Shown here in pieces: positions 26,021 to 34,605 of a DNA stretch of 64,000 nucleotides. A program made the translations under genes and the position numbers. The notes below the pieces were generated by a model. That model was not told where the DNA came from and made no database searches. It was given only the letters and a program-made list of their open reading frames with translations. How positions within the stretch are numbered: the first letter of the stretch is position 1; every line of letters starts with the position of its first letter. The stretch lies in contig CAWHNO010000005.1 in NCBI GenBank assembly GCA_963830725.1, positions 116,961 through 180,960 on the forward strand. The letters run 5' to 3'. This DNA comes from DASSUW01 sp963830725. Lineage in GTDB: Bacteria > Actinomycetota > Thermoleophilia > Solirubrobacterales > Solirubrobacteraceae.

Positions 26021-26581
26021 ATGGAGGGGGAAATCGAGGTCGTGGCATTCGCCTGCCGTGGCACCCTCGTCGACTGGATGGGCGCGATCGACGCGGTCAC
26101 GTACGAACTGGCTCGCCGCAACGGCGAGAGCCCGCTCGATCGCGGTGCCGTCCTGGGCCGGCGCGTGGAGGCGCTGGCACGCGATGACGGGCTCGCACGC
26201 GGCTTCGAACGGCTTGCCGATGCGCGCGGGTATCGCAGTGAGGAGAGCGGCGACGAGTCGCTCGCCCGCGTGGTTGCGATGGCGCGCCCGCTGCCCGGCG
26301 CCGAAGAGGCTGTCGCGCTCGCGGTCCGGTCCGGCAAGAGGGTGGTTGTCGTATCCCGCGCCGAGAGCGCCGGTGCGCTGGATCCGTTCGGCGGCGCGTT
26401 CGACGCCGTGGTCTCGGACCCGCGTGAGCTCGGCGCCGGGCTCGAAGCGATCCTGTACGTCAGCGCTGCTGAGTGGCGGCGCGTGGAGGCTCGTCGCCGC
26501 GGCATGCGCGCCGTCGCGCCGGCCGAACTGGGGTCGGCGCTCGCCGTGCGCCTGCCGCAGTCGACCATACTGGCCGTGTGA
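26021..26581 (+). CDS. HAD-like protein lacking the catalytic Asp
   Basis: 186 residues of haloacid-dehalogenase type. The first motif reads FACRGTLVDW where active enzymes have F-D-x-Y-GT, so the nucleophilic Asp is Ala. RVVVVSRAES fits motif II, and AILYVSAAEWRRVEARRRGMRAV matches the usual C-terminal strand but lacks the acidic motif IV pair. It is therefore probably a non-enzymatic binding protein or a decayed gene. Its TGA overlaps the ATG of the GntR gene (TGATG), so the two are co-translated and it could modulate that regulator. Confidence 0.75.
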   Translation: MEGEIEVVAFACRGTLVDWMGAIDAVTYELARRNGESPLDRGAVLGRRVEALARDDGLARGFERLADARGYRSEESGDESLARVVAMARPLPGAEEAVALAVRSGKRVVVVSRAESAGALDPFGGAFDAVVSDPRELGAGLEAILYVSAAEWRRVEARRRGMRAVAPAELGSALAVRLPQSTILAV

Positions 26582-27219
26582 TGAGCGGGCTCGTGGTCCA
26601 GCCGATCTCCACGACGGAAGCGGTCGTCGCCTCGTTGCGCGCGCGCATCCTCGACGGCGACATCGAGCCTGGCGTGCGGCTTCCCGAGCTGGAGCTGGCG
26701 ATGGAGTTCGGCGTCGCGCGTCCGACCGTGAGGGGGGCGATCCAGACCCTCTGCCACGAAGGCCTGCTCGTTCGCGAGCGCAACCGGAGCGCACACATCC
26801 CTGTGCTGACCCCTGACGAGATCCTCGACCTGTTCTCGGTGCGCATCCCGCTCGAGTGCCTCGTGGTGCGCCAAGTGCTCGAGCGCGGCGCACCGCTCAC
26901 GTTGGCCCGCGAAGCGATGGCGGTGATGGAGGCCCTACCCGACGACGCCGGTTGGAGCCAGGTCGTCGCCGCGGACGCCGCCTTCCACCGCTCGCTCGTA
27001 ACCGCGGTCGGCTCGCCGCGCCTCGAGCGCCTATACGGCGCCTTGAGCGGCGAGATCCGGCTCTGCGTCGCCCAGCTGCGGCCGAGCTGGGCGTCGCCGT
27101 CGGCGATCGGGCGCGAGCATCACGAGGTGCTCGACGTGCTCGAGACGGGTGACGTCCGGGCCGCCGAGGCGCGCATGACGGCGCACCTGGAACGGGCGGT
27201 CCGCGACCTTACGGGCTGA
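26581..27219 (+). CDS. GntR-family regulator, FCD type
   Basis: 212 residues. The N-terminal winged HTH reads TTEAVVASLRARILDGDIEPGVRLPELELAMEFGVARPTVR. The C-terminal FCD ligand-binding domain includes PLECLVVRQVLERG, AADAAFHRSLVTAVGSPRLE and the metal-site His in REHHEVLDVLETGDV. FCD regulators sense small organic acids. The ATTGTCAGACAAT site upstream of its operon suggests autoregulation. It converges with the iron alcohol dehydrogenase gene (11-bp overlap of 3' ends), so that operon may be another target. Confidence 0.92.
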   Translation: MSGLVVQPISTTEAVVASLRARILDGDIEPGVRLPELELAMEFGVARPTVRGAIQTLCHEGLLVRERNRSAHIPVLTPDEILDLFSVRIPLECLVVRQVLERGAPLTLAREAMAVMEALPDDAGWSQVVAADAAFHRSLVTAVGSPRLERLYGALSGEIRLCVAQLRPSWASPSAIGREHHEVLDVLETGDVRAAEARMTAHLERAVRDLTG

Positions 27220-28414
27220 CGGCGGCGCCGACGGCGCGCAGACGTCCCGGCTCACCGTGCCACGCCGCATCCAGGATCGCCTCGAGGGCGTCCACATCCA
27301 ACGGCCGTGGGTTGTTGTCCACCAGCCGCTTGATCCCCACGGACGCCTCCGCCATCCGGCGCAGGTCGTGTCGGGCTACGCCGATGTCGGCCAGTGACTG
27401 CGGCAATCCGATCTTCAGCCCCAGCGCATGGACCTGCGACACCGCGTCGCCGCCCATCAGCGACGAGAGCTGCGCGATCTCGTCCGGACGCACGGGACGG
27501 TTGAACTCCATGACGTAGGGCAGCAGCAGGCCCGTTCCCAGCCCGTGCGATGTGTGCGTGGCCGCGCCAAGGGCGAACTGCAGCGCATGCGCGGCGCTGA
27601 CGCCGGAGTTGCCGAACGCGATGCCGGCCAGCAGTGCGCCGTAGAGCATGCCCGTCCGTGCCTCGAGGTCGGATCCGTCGTCGACGGCACGCGCGAGGTT
27701 GCGGAAGATGTAGCCAGCGGCGGTCAGCGCCAGCGCATCCGAGAGCAGGTTCTTTCCCACCTGCGGGCGGCCGAGCACGAGCCCGGGCGACGGCTCCTCG
27801 CGCGCCGCCATGAAGGATTCGACCGCGTGCGAGAGCGCGTCGATGCCGGAATGGGCGGTCACGGCGGGCGGGGCGCCGATCGACAGCAGCGGGTCGCAGA
27901 TCGCGTGGCGGGGGATCAGGTGCGGGCTCGCGACGCCGATCTTCATCTCCGTCGCGGGGTCGGTGATCACCGCGACGGGCGTCGCCTCCGAGCCCGTGCC
28001 GGCCGTGGTGGGCAGCGCGATGAGCGGGAGGATCGGGCCTGGCACCGACTGGAGGGCGTAGTAGTCGGCCAACGGCGCCCCGTGGGCGAGCAGCAGCGCC
28101 GTGACCTTCGCGAGGTCGATCACGCTGCCGCCGCCGACGGCGACGATCACGTCGGGCTCCGTCGCCGACCCCAGCCCCAGGGCGGCGTCGACCGCTGAGC
28201 CGGGGACGTCGACCACGGCCTCGGGGAAGACCGTGACGTCGAGCCCGGCGAGCGAATCGACGACGTCGGCGAAGCCGGGGGTGCCGGCGATGACCGGGTC
28301 CGTGATCACGAGCACGCGGCGGCCGTGGTCCGCGGCGACGCGGCCGGTGGCGGCGGCCATCCCGGAGCCGAACAAGACCTGAGAGGGCGCGCGCAGGACG
28401 GCGAAGTCGGTCAT
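27209..28414 (-). CDS. Iron-containing alcohol dehydrogenase
   Basis: 401 residues of the group III Fe-ADH family: FGSGMAAATG, NAD-binding VGGGSVIDLAKV, PLIALPTTAGTGSEATPVAVIT, and the metal-site segments CDPLL, HSGIDALSHAVESF and HTSHGLGTG. It interconverts an alcohol and aldehyde or ketone. The ATG overlaps the TGA of the upstream hydrolase (ATGA). It is last in the operon ALDH, PfpI, hydrolase, ADH, which together could take a substrate through C-C cleavage, reduction and oxidation. Substrate not known. Confidence 0.92.
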   Translation of the reverse strand: MTDFAVLRAPSQVLFGSGMAAATGRVAADHGRRVLVITDPVIAGTPGFADVVDSLAGLDVTVFPEAVVDVPGSAVDAALGLGSATEPDVIVAVGGGSVIDLAKVTALLLAHGAPLADYYALQSVPGPILPLIALPTTAGTGSEATPVAVITDPATEMKIGVASPHLIPRHAICDPLLSIGAPPAVTAHSGIDALSHAVESFMAAREEPSPGLVLGRPQVGKNLLSDALALTAAGYIFRNLARAVDDGSDLEARTGMLYGALLAGIAFGNSGVSAAHALQFALGAATHTSHGLGTGLLLPYVMEFNRPVRPDEIAQLSSLMGGDAVSQVHALGLKIGLPQSLADIGVARHDLRRMAEASVGIKRLVDNNPRPLDVDALEAILDAAWHGEPGRLRAVGAAVSP

Positions 28415-29169
28415 CGGTCGGCCTCCAGGAACGTGGTCAGCAGTCGGTTGAACTCGTCGGTGCGCTCGAGCGGCGAGGCGTGGCCGCAGCGGCCGAAGAC
28501 ATGCCCGCGGACGTCGGGGAGCAGCTCGAGCAGCGGCAGGAAGCCGTCGCGCAGCGGCACGACGCGATCCTCCGCGCCGTGCACGAGCAGCACGGGGGCC
28601 GAGATGCCGGCCAGCTCCTCGCGCGTCAGCGACAGGTCGTCGACCCAGCGCTGGCGCGGCGGGGGGAACAGCTCCGGGTACCACGGCTGGGCGAGGGTCG
28701 CCTCATGGCGCGCCTCGACCGCCTGCGGCGTCGCCGCCCGCGGGTCGAAGTTGATCAGGGCCAGCAGCGAGCGCGCCGCCTCAAGGCTCGGCGCCGAGTA
28801 GTCCCACAGCTCGTCGAGCCCGGCCGGCAGCGTCATCGGATGCCCCATCGATCCCACCGCGACCACGCGAGTCACCGCGCGCGGGCGCGCGCACGCAAGG
28901 GCGAGCGCGATCGCCCCGCCGGCAGAGTTGCCCACGACCGCGAAGGACGAGATCCCGAGCGAATCGACCAGATCGAGTGCCTGCTCCGTCCACGCCGCTC
29001 GGAACGAGCCCGCGGGCCGGGGCTCGGACCCGAACCCGAGCAGGTCGGGCGCGATCATCCGGTGGCGCGGCGCGAGCGCGGCGATCAGCGGCGCCCACGC
29101 CGCGGCCGTCGTCCCCGGGCCGGAGCCGTGCAGCAGCAGCACGGGCGGCCCGGAGCCTTCGGCGAGCAT
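28411..29169 (-). CDS. Alpha/beta hydrolase, meta-cleavage-product type
   Basis: 252 residues with the HGSGPGTTA oxyanion loop typical of C-C bond hydrolases of the BphD/TodF group. The triad is visible: S82 in VGNSAGG, D201 in HGAEDRVVP, H230 in GRCGHASP. Such enzymes hydrolyse vinylogous 1,5-diketones from aromatic ring cleavage, although esterases also share the fold. It is translated together with the iron alcohol dehydrogenase downstream. Confidence 0.85.
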   Translation of the reverse strand: MLAEGSGPPVLLLHGSGPGTTAAAWAPLIAALAPRHRMIAPDLLGFGSEPRPAGSFRAAWTEQALDLVDSLGISSFAVVGNSAGGAIALALACARPRAVTRVVAVGSMGHPMTLPAGLDELWDYSAPSLEAARSLLALINFDPRAATPQAVEARHEATLAQPWYPELFPPPRQRWVDDLSLTREELAGISAPVLLVHGAEDRVVPLRDGFLPLLELLPDVRGHVFGRCGHASPLERTDEFNRLLTTFLEADR

Positions 29170-29179
29170 CGGACGGCGC

Positions 29180-29749
29180 TCAGGCCGGGACGGCGGCCCG
29201 CTCGAGCACGTTCATGAACGCCCGCGACCACTCGGGCATGTCCGGCCAGCCGCGGCACGAGACCATGTTGCCGTCGACGCAGTCGGGCTCGTCCACGACG
29301 GTCGCGCCGGCGTTCTCCATGTCGCCCTTCAGCGGCGGGAAGGCCGCGGTCGTGCGCCCGCGCAGCAGCCCGTAGACCGCCGGCACCTGCGGGCCGTGGC
29401 AGATCGTCCCGACCGGCAGGTTCTGCTCGAAGAAGTACTCCGTGATCCGGCGCACGTCGGCGTCGGTGCGGATGTACTCGGGCGCGCGGCCACCGGGGAT
29501 GACGAGGCCGACGTATTCGGCCGGGTCGACCTCGGCGAACGTGATGTCGACCGGCAGCTTGCGGCCGTACTTCTCGGTGTAGGCGTCCGACTCGGGGTCG
29601 AAGTCGTGGATCACGAGCTGGACGTCGCGGCGCGTGAGCGCGGCCACGTCGGCGATGTAGCCGGCCTCCCGGAGCCGGTAGATCGGGTACATCGCGTCGA
29701 GCTCCTCGGCGGCGTCGCCGACGAGCACGAGTACCTTCTGCTGCGACAC
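29180..29749 (-). CDS. DJ-1/PfpI family protein
   Basis: 189 residues with the class-I glutamine-amidotransferase-like fold: E15/E16 in GDAAEELD, the VGLVIPGGRAPEYIR strand, and the nucleophile elbow TICHGPQ with C117-H118. Members include proteases, glyoxalase III-like enzymes and chaperones. In an operon with aldehyde and alcohol dehydrogenases, a glyoxalase or aldehyde-repair role is plausible but not shown. Confidence 0.88.
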   Translation of the reverse strand: MSQQKVLVLVGDAAEELDAMYPIYRLREAGYIADVAALTRRDVQLVIHDFDPESDAYTEKYGRKLPVDITFAEVDPAEYVGLVIPGGRAPEYIRTDADVRRITEYFFEQNLPVGTICHGPQVPAVYGLLRGRTTAAFPPLKGDMENAGATVVDEPDCVDGNMVSCRGWPDMPEWSRAFMNVLERAAVPA

Positions 29750-29770
29750 GGGAACCTCCCTCCTGTTGGG

Positions 29771-31165
29771 TCAGTCGAATGCGAAGTACTTGGGCTCGAG
29801 GAACTCGAGCAGTCCGTGGTGGCCGCCCTCGCGCCCGATGCCGCTCTGCTTGGCGCCGCCGAACGGCGCCGCCGGGTCCGAGACCACGCCGCGGTTCAGA
29901 CCCACCATGCCGGTCTCGATCCGCTCGCCGACCGCCATCGCGCGCCGCAGGTCGCGGCTGAACACGAACGCCACCAACCCGTGCTCGGTGTCGTTGGCGA
30001 GTGCGAGCGCCTCGTCGTCGTCGGCGAAGGTCATGACCGGCGCGACCGGGCCGAACACCTCCTCGGCGAGCATCGCGCTCCCCGGCTGGACGTTATCCAG
30101 CACCGTCGGCGGATAGAAGAACCCGGGCCCGGGCAGGGGCTCGCCGCCCGTGCGAACGCGCGCGCCGCGGTCGACCGCGTCGGCCACCAGGCGCTCGACC
30201 TTCTCGCGCGCGGCCGCGTTGATCAGCGGCCCGAGCTGCGCGCCCTCGGAGAAGCCGCTCCCGACGCGCACGGCGGCCATCGCCTCGGTCAGGCCCGACG
30301 TGAAGGCCTCGGCGACCGACTCGTGCACCAGGAAGCGGTTGGCGGCCGTGCAGGCCTCGCCGCCGTTGCGCATCTTGGCCGCCATCGCTCCGGCGATCGC
30401 GACGTCGAGGTCCGCGTCGTCGAGGACCAGGAACGGCGAGTTGCCGCCGAGCTCCATCGACGCGTTGATCACCTGCGGCGCGCACAGCTCGAGCAGCCGG
30501 CGCCCGACCGCGGTGGAGCCAGTGAACGACAGCTTGCGCACGCGCGGGTCGCTGAGGACGCTCTCGGCGAGCGGCGCCGGCTCGGCCGTGCAGACCACGT
30601 TGACGACGCCCTGCGGGACGCCCGCCTCCTCCAGCAGCCGCGCGATCGCCAGCGCCGTCAGGGGCGTCTCCTGCGCGGGCTTGAGCACGACGGTGCAGCC
30701 CGCGGCGAGCGCCGGTCCGAGCTTGCGCGTGGCCATGGCGGCCGGGAAGTTCCAGGGCGTGATCAGCAGCGCGATCCCGATCGGCGCGTGCGCGACGAGC
30801 ATCCGGTTGGCGCCGCCCGGGGCGATGGCGAATTCGCCGTTCGCGCGCACCGCCTCCTCCGAGAACCAGCGCAGGAACTCGGCGGCATACGCGGTCTCGC
30901 CGCGCGCCTCGGGCAGCGGCTTGCCCATCTCACGCACGATCAGGTGCGCGACCTCCTCCGTGCGTGCGGTCATCAGGTCGAACGCGCGGCGGAGGACCTC
31001 GGCGCGCTCGCGCGGGGCGCGGGCTGCCCAGTCCGCGGCCGCGGCCTCCGCAGCGTCGACCGCATCGATCCCGTCCTCGGGCCGGGCAGATTCCAGGGTC
31101 TCGATGACCGAGCCGTCCGCGGGGTCGACGACGGCGAACTGCCGTCGCTCGGTGGCGATGGCCAT
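29771..31165 (-). CDS. NAD(P)-dependent aldehyde dehydrogenase (succinate-semialdehyde type)
   Basis: 464 residues from the ATG at 31165. It has ITPWNFPAAMATRKLGPALAAG for cofactor binding, SFTGSTAVGRRL, the general base Glu in MELGGNSP (about 238) and the catalytic Cys in NGGEACTAANRF (about 271), with EVFGPVAPV near the end. Closest in pattern to the GabD group. It is first in the operon with PfpI, hydrolase and alcohol dehydrogenase, and its promoter shares the repeat-rich intergenic region with the divergent ABC operon. Confidence 0.93.
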   Translation of the reverse strand: MAIATERRQFAVVDPADGSVIETLESARPEDGIDAVDAAEAAAADWAARAPRERAEVLRRAFDLMTARTEEVAHLIVREMGKPLPEARGETAYAAEFLRWFSEEAVRANGEFAIAPGGANRMLVAHAPIGIALLITPWNFPAAMATRKLGPALAAGCTVVLKPAQETPLTALAIARLLEEAGVPQGVVNVVCTAEPAPLAESVLSDPRVRKLSFTGSTAVGRRLLELCAPQVINASMELGGNSPFLVLDDADLDVAIAGAMAAKMRNGGEACTAANRFLVHESVAEAFTSGLTEAMAAVRVGSGFSEGAQLGPLINAAAREKVERLVADAVDRGARVRTGGEPLPGPGFFYPPTVLDNVQPGSAMLAEEVFGPVAPVMTFADDDEALALANDTEHGLVAFVFSRDLRRAMAVGERIETGMVGLNRGVVSDPAAPFGGAKQSGIGREGGHHGLLEFLEPKYFAFD

Positions 31166-31196
31166 GGCGGGACAGTAGCGCGCCGGTGACGGGTAA

Positions 31197-31268
31197 TGCA
31201 AGAAATGAAGCTAGAGATTGACAATGATTGCAAGAAGTGCGTAAGTTTCTTGCAGCGGGATGCAAGAT
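31197..31268. promoter_or_regulatory. Repeat operator with 32-bp period between divergent operons
   Basis: TGCAAGAA occurs at 31197 and 31229 and TGCAAGAT at 31261, each exactly 32 bp apart (about three helical turns). An inverted TTCTTGCA at 31247-31254 forms a perfect 8-bp inverted repeat with the middle copy across 10 nt. The array overlaps the probable promoter of the ABC operon. The DeoR regulator encoded at the end of that operon is the obvious candidate ligand. Confidence 0.65.
31218..31247 (+). promoter_or_regulatory. Likely sigma-70-type promoter of ABC operon
   Basis: A consensus TTGACA at 31218-31223 is followed after 18 bp by TAAGTT at 31242-31247. It is overlapped by the TGCAAGAA repeats, so a repressor bound there would block it. 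Confidence 0.5.
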
Positions 31269-31306
31269 CGTCTGGCAACAGGGCCAACCCGTTGGAGGAG
31301 GAGTGC

Positions 31307-32681
31307 ATGAAGGGGAGACTTCAGGTCGCGGCAGCGCTGGCAGCGGCCGCCGCAGCGCTCACGCTCGTCGCTTGTGGCGGCGGTGACGACGAAGGCGGTG
31401 CCTCGACGGCGGCCACCGACGCGACCAGCAAGCTGTCCAGCGAGCCGATGACGCTCACGTTCCTCTGGTTCGAGTGGCCGCCCGCGCAGGCGCTCGAGGA
31501 GCTGGGCAAGGAGTACACGAAGGAGCGTCCGAACGTGACCGTCAAGGTCAACACCGTGCCGAACGCGCAGTGGCACGACGCGATCTTCACCCAGTTCGCG
31601 GCGCGCAAGACGAACTTCGACATGCCGATCCTCGACTCGCAGAACATCGGCGAGGCCGTCGACGAACGGCTCGATCGTCGACATGACGGACTTCGTCAAG
31701 GAGAACATCGACACGTCCGTGTACGACCCGTACTTCCTCGCGGCGTACGGCCAGTACCCGCAGGCGCAGACCGGCGAGGCCAACCCCGACGCCAAGACCT
31801 ACGGGCTGCCGCTGCTCGGCGACACGTGGTCGATGATCTGGCGCAAGGACCTGATGGGCGACGAGCCTCCCGCCACGTGGGAGGACATGATCGCCGCCGC
31901 CAAGAAGTGCCAGGAAGAGAACCCCGGCATGAGCGGCCTCGCGTTCCACCAGGCCGGCACGAGCGACGCCGCGGCGGTGACGTACAACGTCATGAACGCG
32001 CTCTACGGCGGCGAGCTGTGGGATGCGGACAACCGCAAGATCGAAGGCGTCATCAACGACGACGCCGGCAAGAAGGCGATGGACGTCCTCGTCAACGACA
32101 TGGTCCCGCTCGCGCCGAAGGGCTCGAGCAACTGGTTCATCGACGAGGTCAACGCCGCGATCAGCCAGGGCAAGGTCTGCGTCGGCTTCCAGTGGATCGC
32201 CGCCATGGGCGGCCTGCTCGACCCGAAGAGCTCGGAGCTGGGCAAGACGAGGGAGGCGATCCTCGAGAAGCTGGCCTTCGCCCCGCTGCCCGCGCAGGAG
32301 ACCGACAAGGTGCCGCTCGGCGGCATGGGCCTGCACATCTCCAAGTACATCCCGGAGGAGAAGCAGGCCGAGGCGCTGAACTTCATCAAGTGGTTCCAGA
32401 CGCCCGAAGCCCAGAAGAAGTGGGCGCAGCTCGGCGGCGTCCCGGCGCGCAACGACGTCCTGCAGTCGCCGGAGTTCCTCGAGACCCAGCCGTACAACCA
32501 GGTGTTCACGGACTCGGTTCCGCGGCTGAAGGACTTCTGGAACCTGCCCGAGTACGCGAAGCTCCTGAACGTCCACTCGACCCAGGTCAACGCGGCGATC
32601 TCCGGCACCGAGGAGCCGGACGCGGCGCTCGACAAGCTGGCGACGGAGGAGCAGGCGATCCTCGACGAGAGCGGCGAATAG
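31307..32681 (+). CDS. ABC transporter solute-binding lipoprotein, one-base frameshift
   Basis: Starts at ATG 31307 behind GGAGGAGGAG. The N-terminus is a lipoprotein signal with lipobox LVACGGG. The mature part is a family-1 (carbohydrate-type) binding protein: MTLTFLWFEWPPAQALEELGKEY, then after the break GSIVDMTDFVKENI, YGLPLLGDTWSMIWRKDLM and WFQTPEAQKKWAQLGGVPAR. One extra G near 31664 (about codon 119) breaks the frame; removing it restores EAVDNGSIVDM. It delivers substrate to the two permeases that follow. Substrate unknown; a polyol or glycerol is suggested only by the operon plan with two ATPases. Confidence 0.9.
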
Positions 32682-32692
32682 GGGACCCTCCA

Positions 32693-32723
32693 CGGGAGGC
32701 CGGGCCGGGGACGCCCGGCCTCC
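32693..32723 (+). terminator. 12-bp hairpin between binding protein and first permease
   Basis: GGGAGGCCGGGC pairs perfectly with GCCCGGCCTCCC over a 7-nt loop, just after the binding-protein stop. Such stems commonly cause partial termination or protect the upstream mRNA, giving more binding protein than permease. Confidence 0.6.
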
Positions 32724-32742
32724 CGCCCCGCCGTGAGACCGA

Positions 32743-33696
32743 ATGGCCGACACGCTCGAATCACCACCAACCGTGACCGCGCCGGCGTCGACCCTCGAGG
32801 CGCCGGCCGCGGCCAGGCGCTTCGGCTGGCTGACCGACCGCTGGCTCGCCACCCTCTTCGTCTCACCGGCGCTCGCGCTGCTGGTGTTCCTGTCGATCTG
32901 GCCGCTGATCCGGCTCATCTGGCTGTCGTTCACCGACTTCTCGGTGACCCGCGACGTGCCCGCGAGCTTCGTCGGGTTCGACAACTACGTCGACGTCCTC
33001 ACGTCGCCGGTCGTGCAGGCACGCGCGCTGACGACGCTGATCTTCGTCGTCGGCGCGGTCGCGCTGCAGACCGTGCTCGGCTTCGCGATCGCGTTCCTGA
33101 TCTCCCGCCGCACCAAGGGCCGCGGCGTGCTCACGACGCTCTTCCTGATCCCGATGATGCTCTCGCCGGTGGTCGTCGGCCTGTTCTGGAAGTTCATGCT
33201 CGACGTCCAGTTCGGCGTCGTGAACTCGTTCCTGGACAGCCTCGGGCTCGGCCGCGTCGAGTGGCTGACCCAGCAGCGGCTGGCGCTGCTGTCGCTGGTC
33301 ATCGTCGACTCCTGGCAGTGGACGCCGTTCATCATGCTGATCGCGCTCGCGGGCCTGACGGCGGTGCCCAAGTACCTGTACGAGGCGGCGGAGATCGACC
33401 GCGCCTCGGAGTGGTTCAAGTTCCGCCGGATCACGTTCCCGCTCGTCTGGCCGCTGCTGCTGATCGCGATCATGTTCCGCGCGATCGAGGCCTTCCGGCT
33501 GTTCGACCTGGTCTACATCCTCACGGGCGGCGGCCCGGGCGGCACGACCGAGACGCTGTCGTACAACGTCTACAAGGTCGCGTTCTTCGGCTTCGACACC
33601 GGCCGCGCGGCGGCGTACGGGATCCTGATGGTGATCGTCGTCATCCTCGCCGCGCAGATCTACCTCAGATACCTCGACCGTCTCCAGGGGCGCTAG
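32743..33696 (+). CDS. ABC sugar permease, MalF/UgpA type
   Basis: 317 residues with six predicted membrane spans after a 35-residue cytoplasmic start. The EAA loop reads YEAAEIDRASEWFKFRRITFPL, the contact site for the ATPases, and LTGGGPGGTTETLSYNVYK is typical of the family. It pairs with the next gene as a heterodimeric channel. Intact frame. Confidence 0.93.
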   Translation: MADTLESPPTVTAPASTLEAPAAARRFGWLTDRWLATLFVSPALALLVFLSIWPLIRLIWLSFTDFSVTRDVPASFVGFDNYVDVLTSPVVQARALTTLIFVVGAVALQTVLGFAIAFLISRRTKGRGVLTTLFLIPMMLSPVVVGLFWKFMLDVQFGVVNSFLDSLGLGRVEWLTQQRLALLSLVIVDSWQWTPFIMLIALAGLTAVPKYLYEAAEIDRASEWFKFRRITFPLVWPLLLIAIMFRAIEAFRLFDLVYILTGGGPGGTTETLSYNVYKVAFFGFDTGRAAAYGILMVIVVILAAQIYLRYLDRLQGR

Positions 33697-33699
33697 CGA

Positions 33700-34605
33700 A
33701 TGGCAGCTCACATCCAGCCCTCCGGCATCGCCGGCGAGGGGATCGCCGGCGAGACCGCCCCGCCGCCCGTCCGCCGCCGCCGCCGGCTCGGCTCCGCCTT
33801 CGAGATCGCGCTGCTCGCGCTGCTCGCCGTCGTGATGCTGTTCCCGGTCGTGTGGATGCTCGAGACCGCGCTCAAGAACACGCGGGACATCTACGCGGTG
33901 CCGGCCAAGGTGATCAACTTCGGCCCCACCCTCGAGCACCTCAAGGACGTCTTCAGCCCGGACTCGCCGGTGTTCTCGGGGTTCCAGAACTCGGTCATCG
34001 TCGCCACGGCCTCGACGATCATCGCCACGGTGCTCGGGGTGCCCGCCGCCTGGGCCTACTCGCGGTTCCCGATCCCGGCCAAGAAGGACCAGCTGTTCTT
34101 CATCCTCTCGACGCGGTTCATGCCGCCCGTCGTGGTCGTGATCCCGGTCTTCCTGATGTTCCGCGACCTCTCGCTGCTCGACACGCTGCAGGGCCTGATC
34201 CTCGTGTACGCGGCGTTCAACCTGCCGTTCACGATCTGGATGATGAAGGGCTTCATCGACGAGCTGCCGGCCGAGTACGAGGAGGCGGCGATGCTCGACG
34301 GCTACTCGCGGTTCGAGGCGTTCTGGCGCGTGACGATGCCGCTGCTGATCCCCGGCATCGCCGCCACGGCGGTGTTCGCGCTGATCTTCTCCTGGAACGA
34401 GTTCGTGTTCTCGATCTTCCTGATCACGGACCCGGGGTCACGCACCGCGCCGGCCGCGATCGCGGGCCTGATCGGCGGCACGACGATCAACTGGGGCCTG
34501 GTGGCCGCCTCGGCCATGGTCTTCGCCCTGCCGGTGCTGATCTTCGCCTTCCTGGTGCGCAAGCACCTGGTCGCCGGCGTCACGCTCGGGGCGGTCCGCC
34601 GCTGA
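33700..34605 (+). CDS. ABC sugar permease, MalG/UgpE type
   Basis: 301 residues, six spans, with the EAA loop EYEEAAMLDGYSRFEAFWRVTMPLLIPG. It starts three bases after the first permease's stop and its TGA overlaps the ATG of the first ATPase (TGATG). It forms the second half of the channel. Confidence 0.93.
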   Translation: MAAHIQPSGIAGEGIAGETAPPPVRRRRRLGSAFEIALLALLAVVMLFPVVWMLETALKNTRDIYAVPAKVINFGPTLEHLKDVFSPDSPVFSGFQNSVIVATASTIIATVLGVPAAWAYSRFPIPAKKDQLFFILSTRFMPPVVVVIPVFLMFRDLSLLDTLQGLILVYAAFNLPFTIWMMKGFIDELPAEYEEAAMLDGYSRFEAFWRVTMPLLIPGIAATAVFALIFSWNEFVFSIFLITDPGSRTAPAAIAGLIGGTTINWGLVAASAMVFALPVLIFAFLVRKHLVAGVTLGAVRR

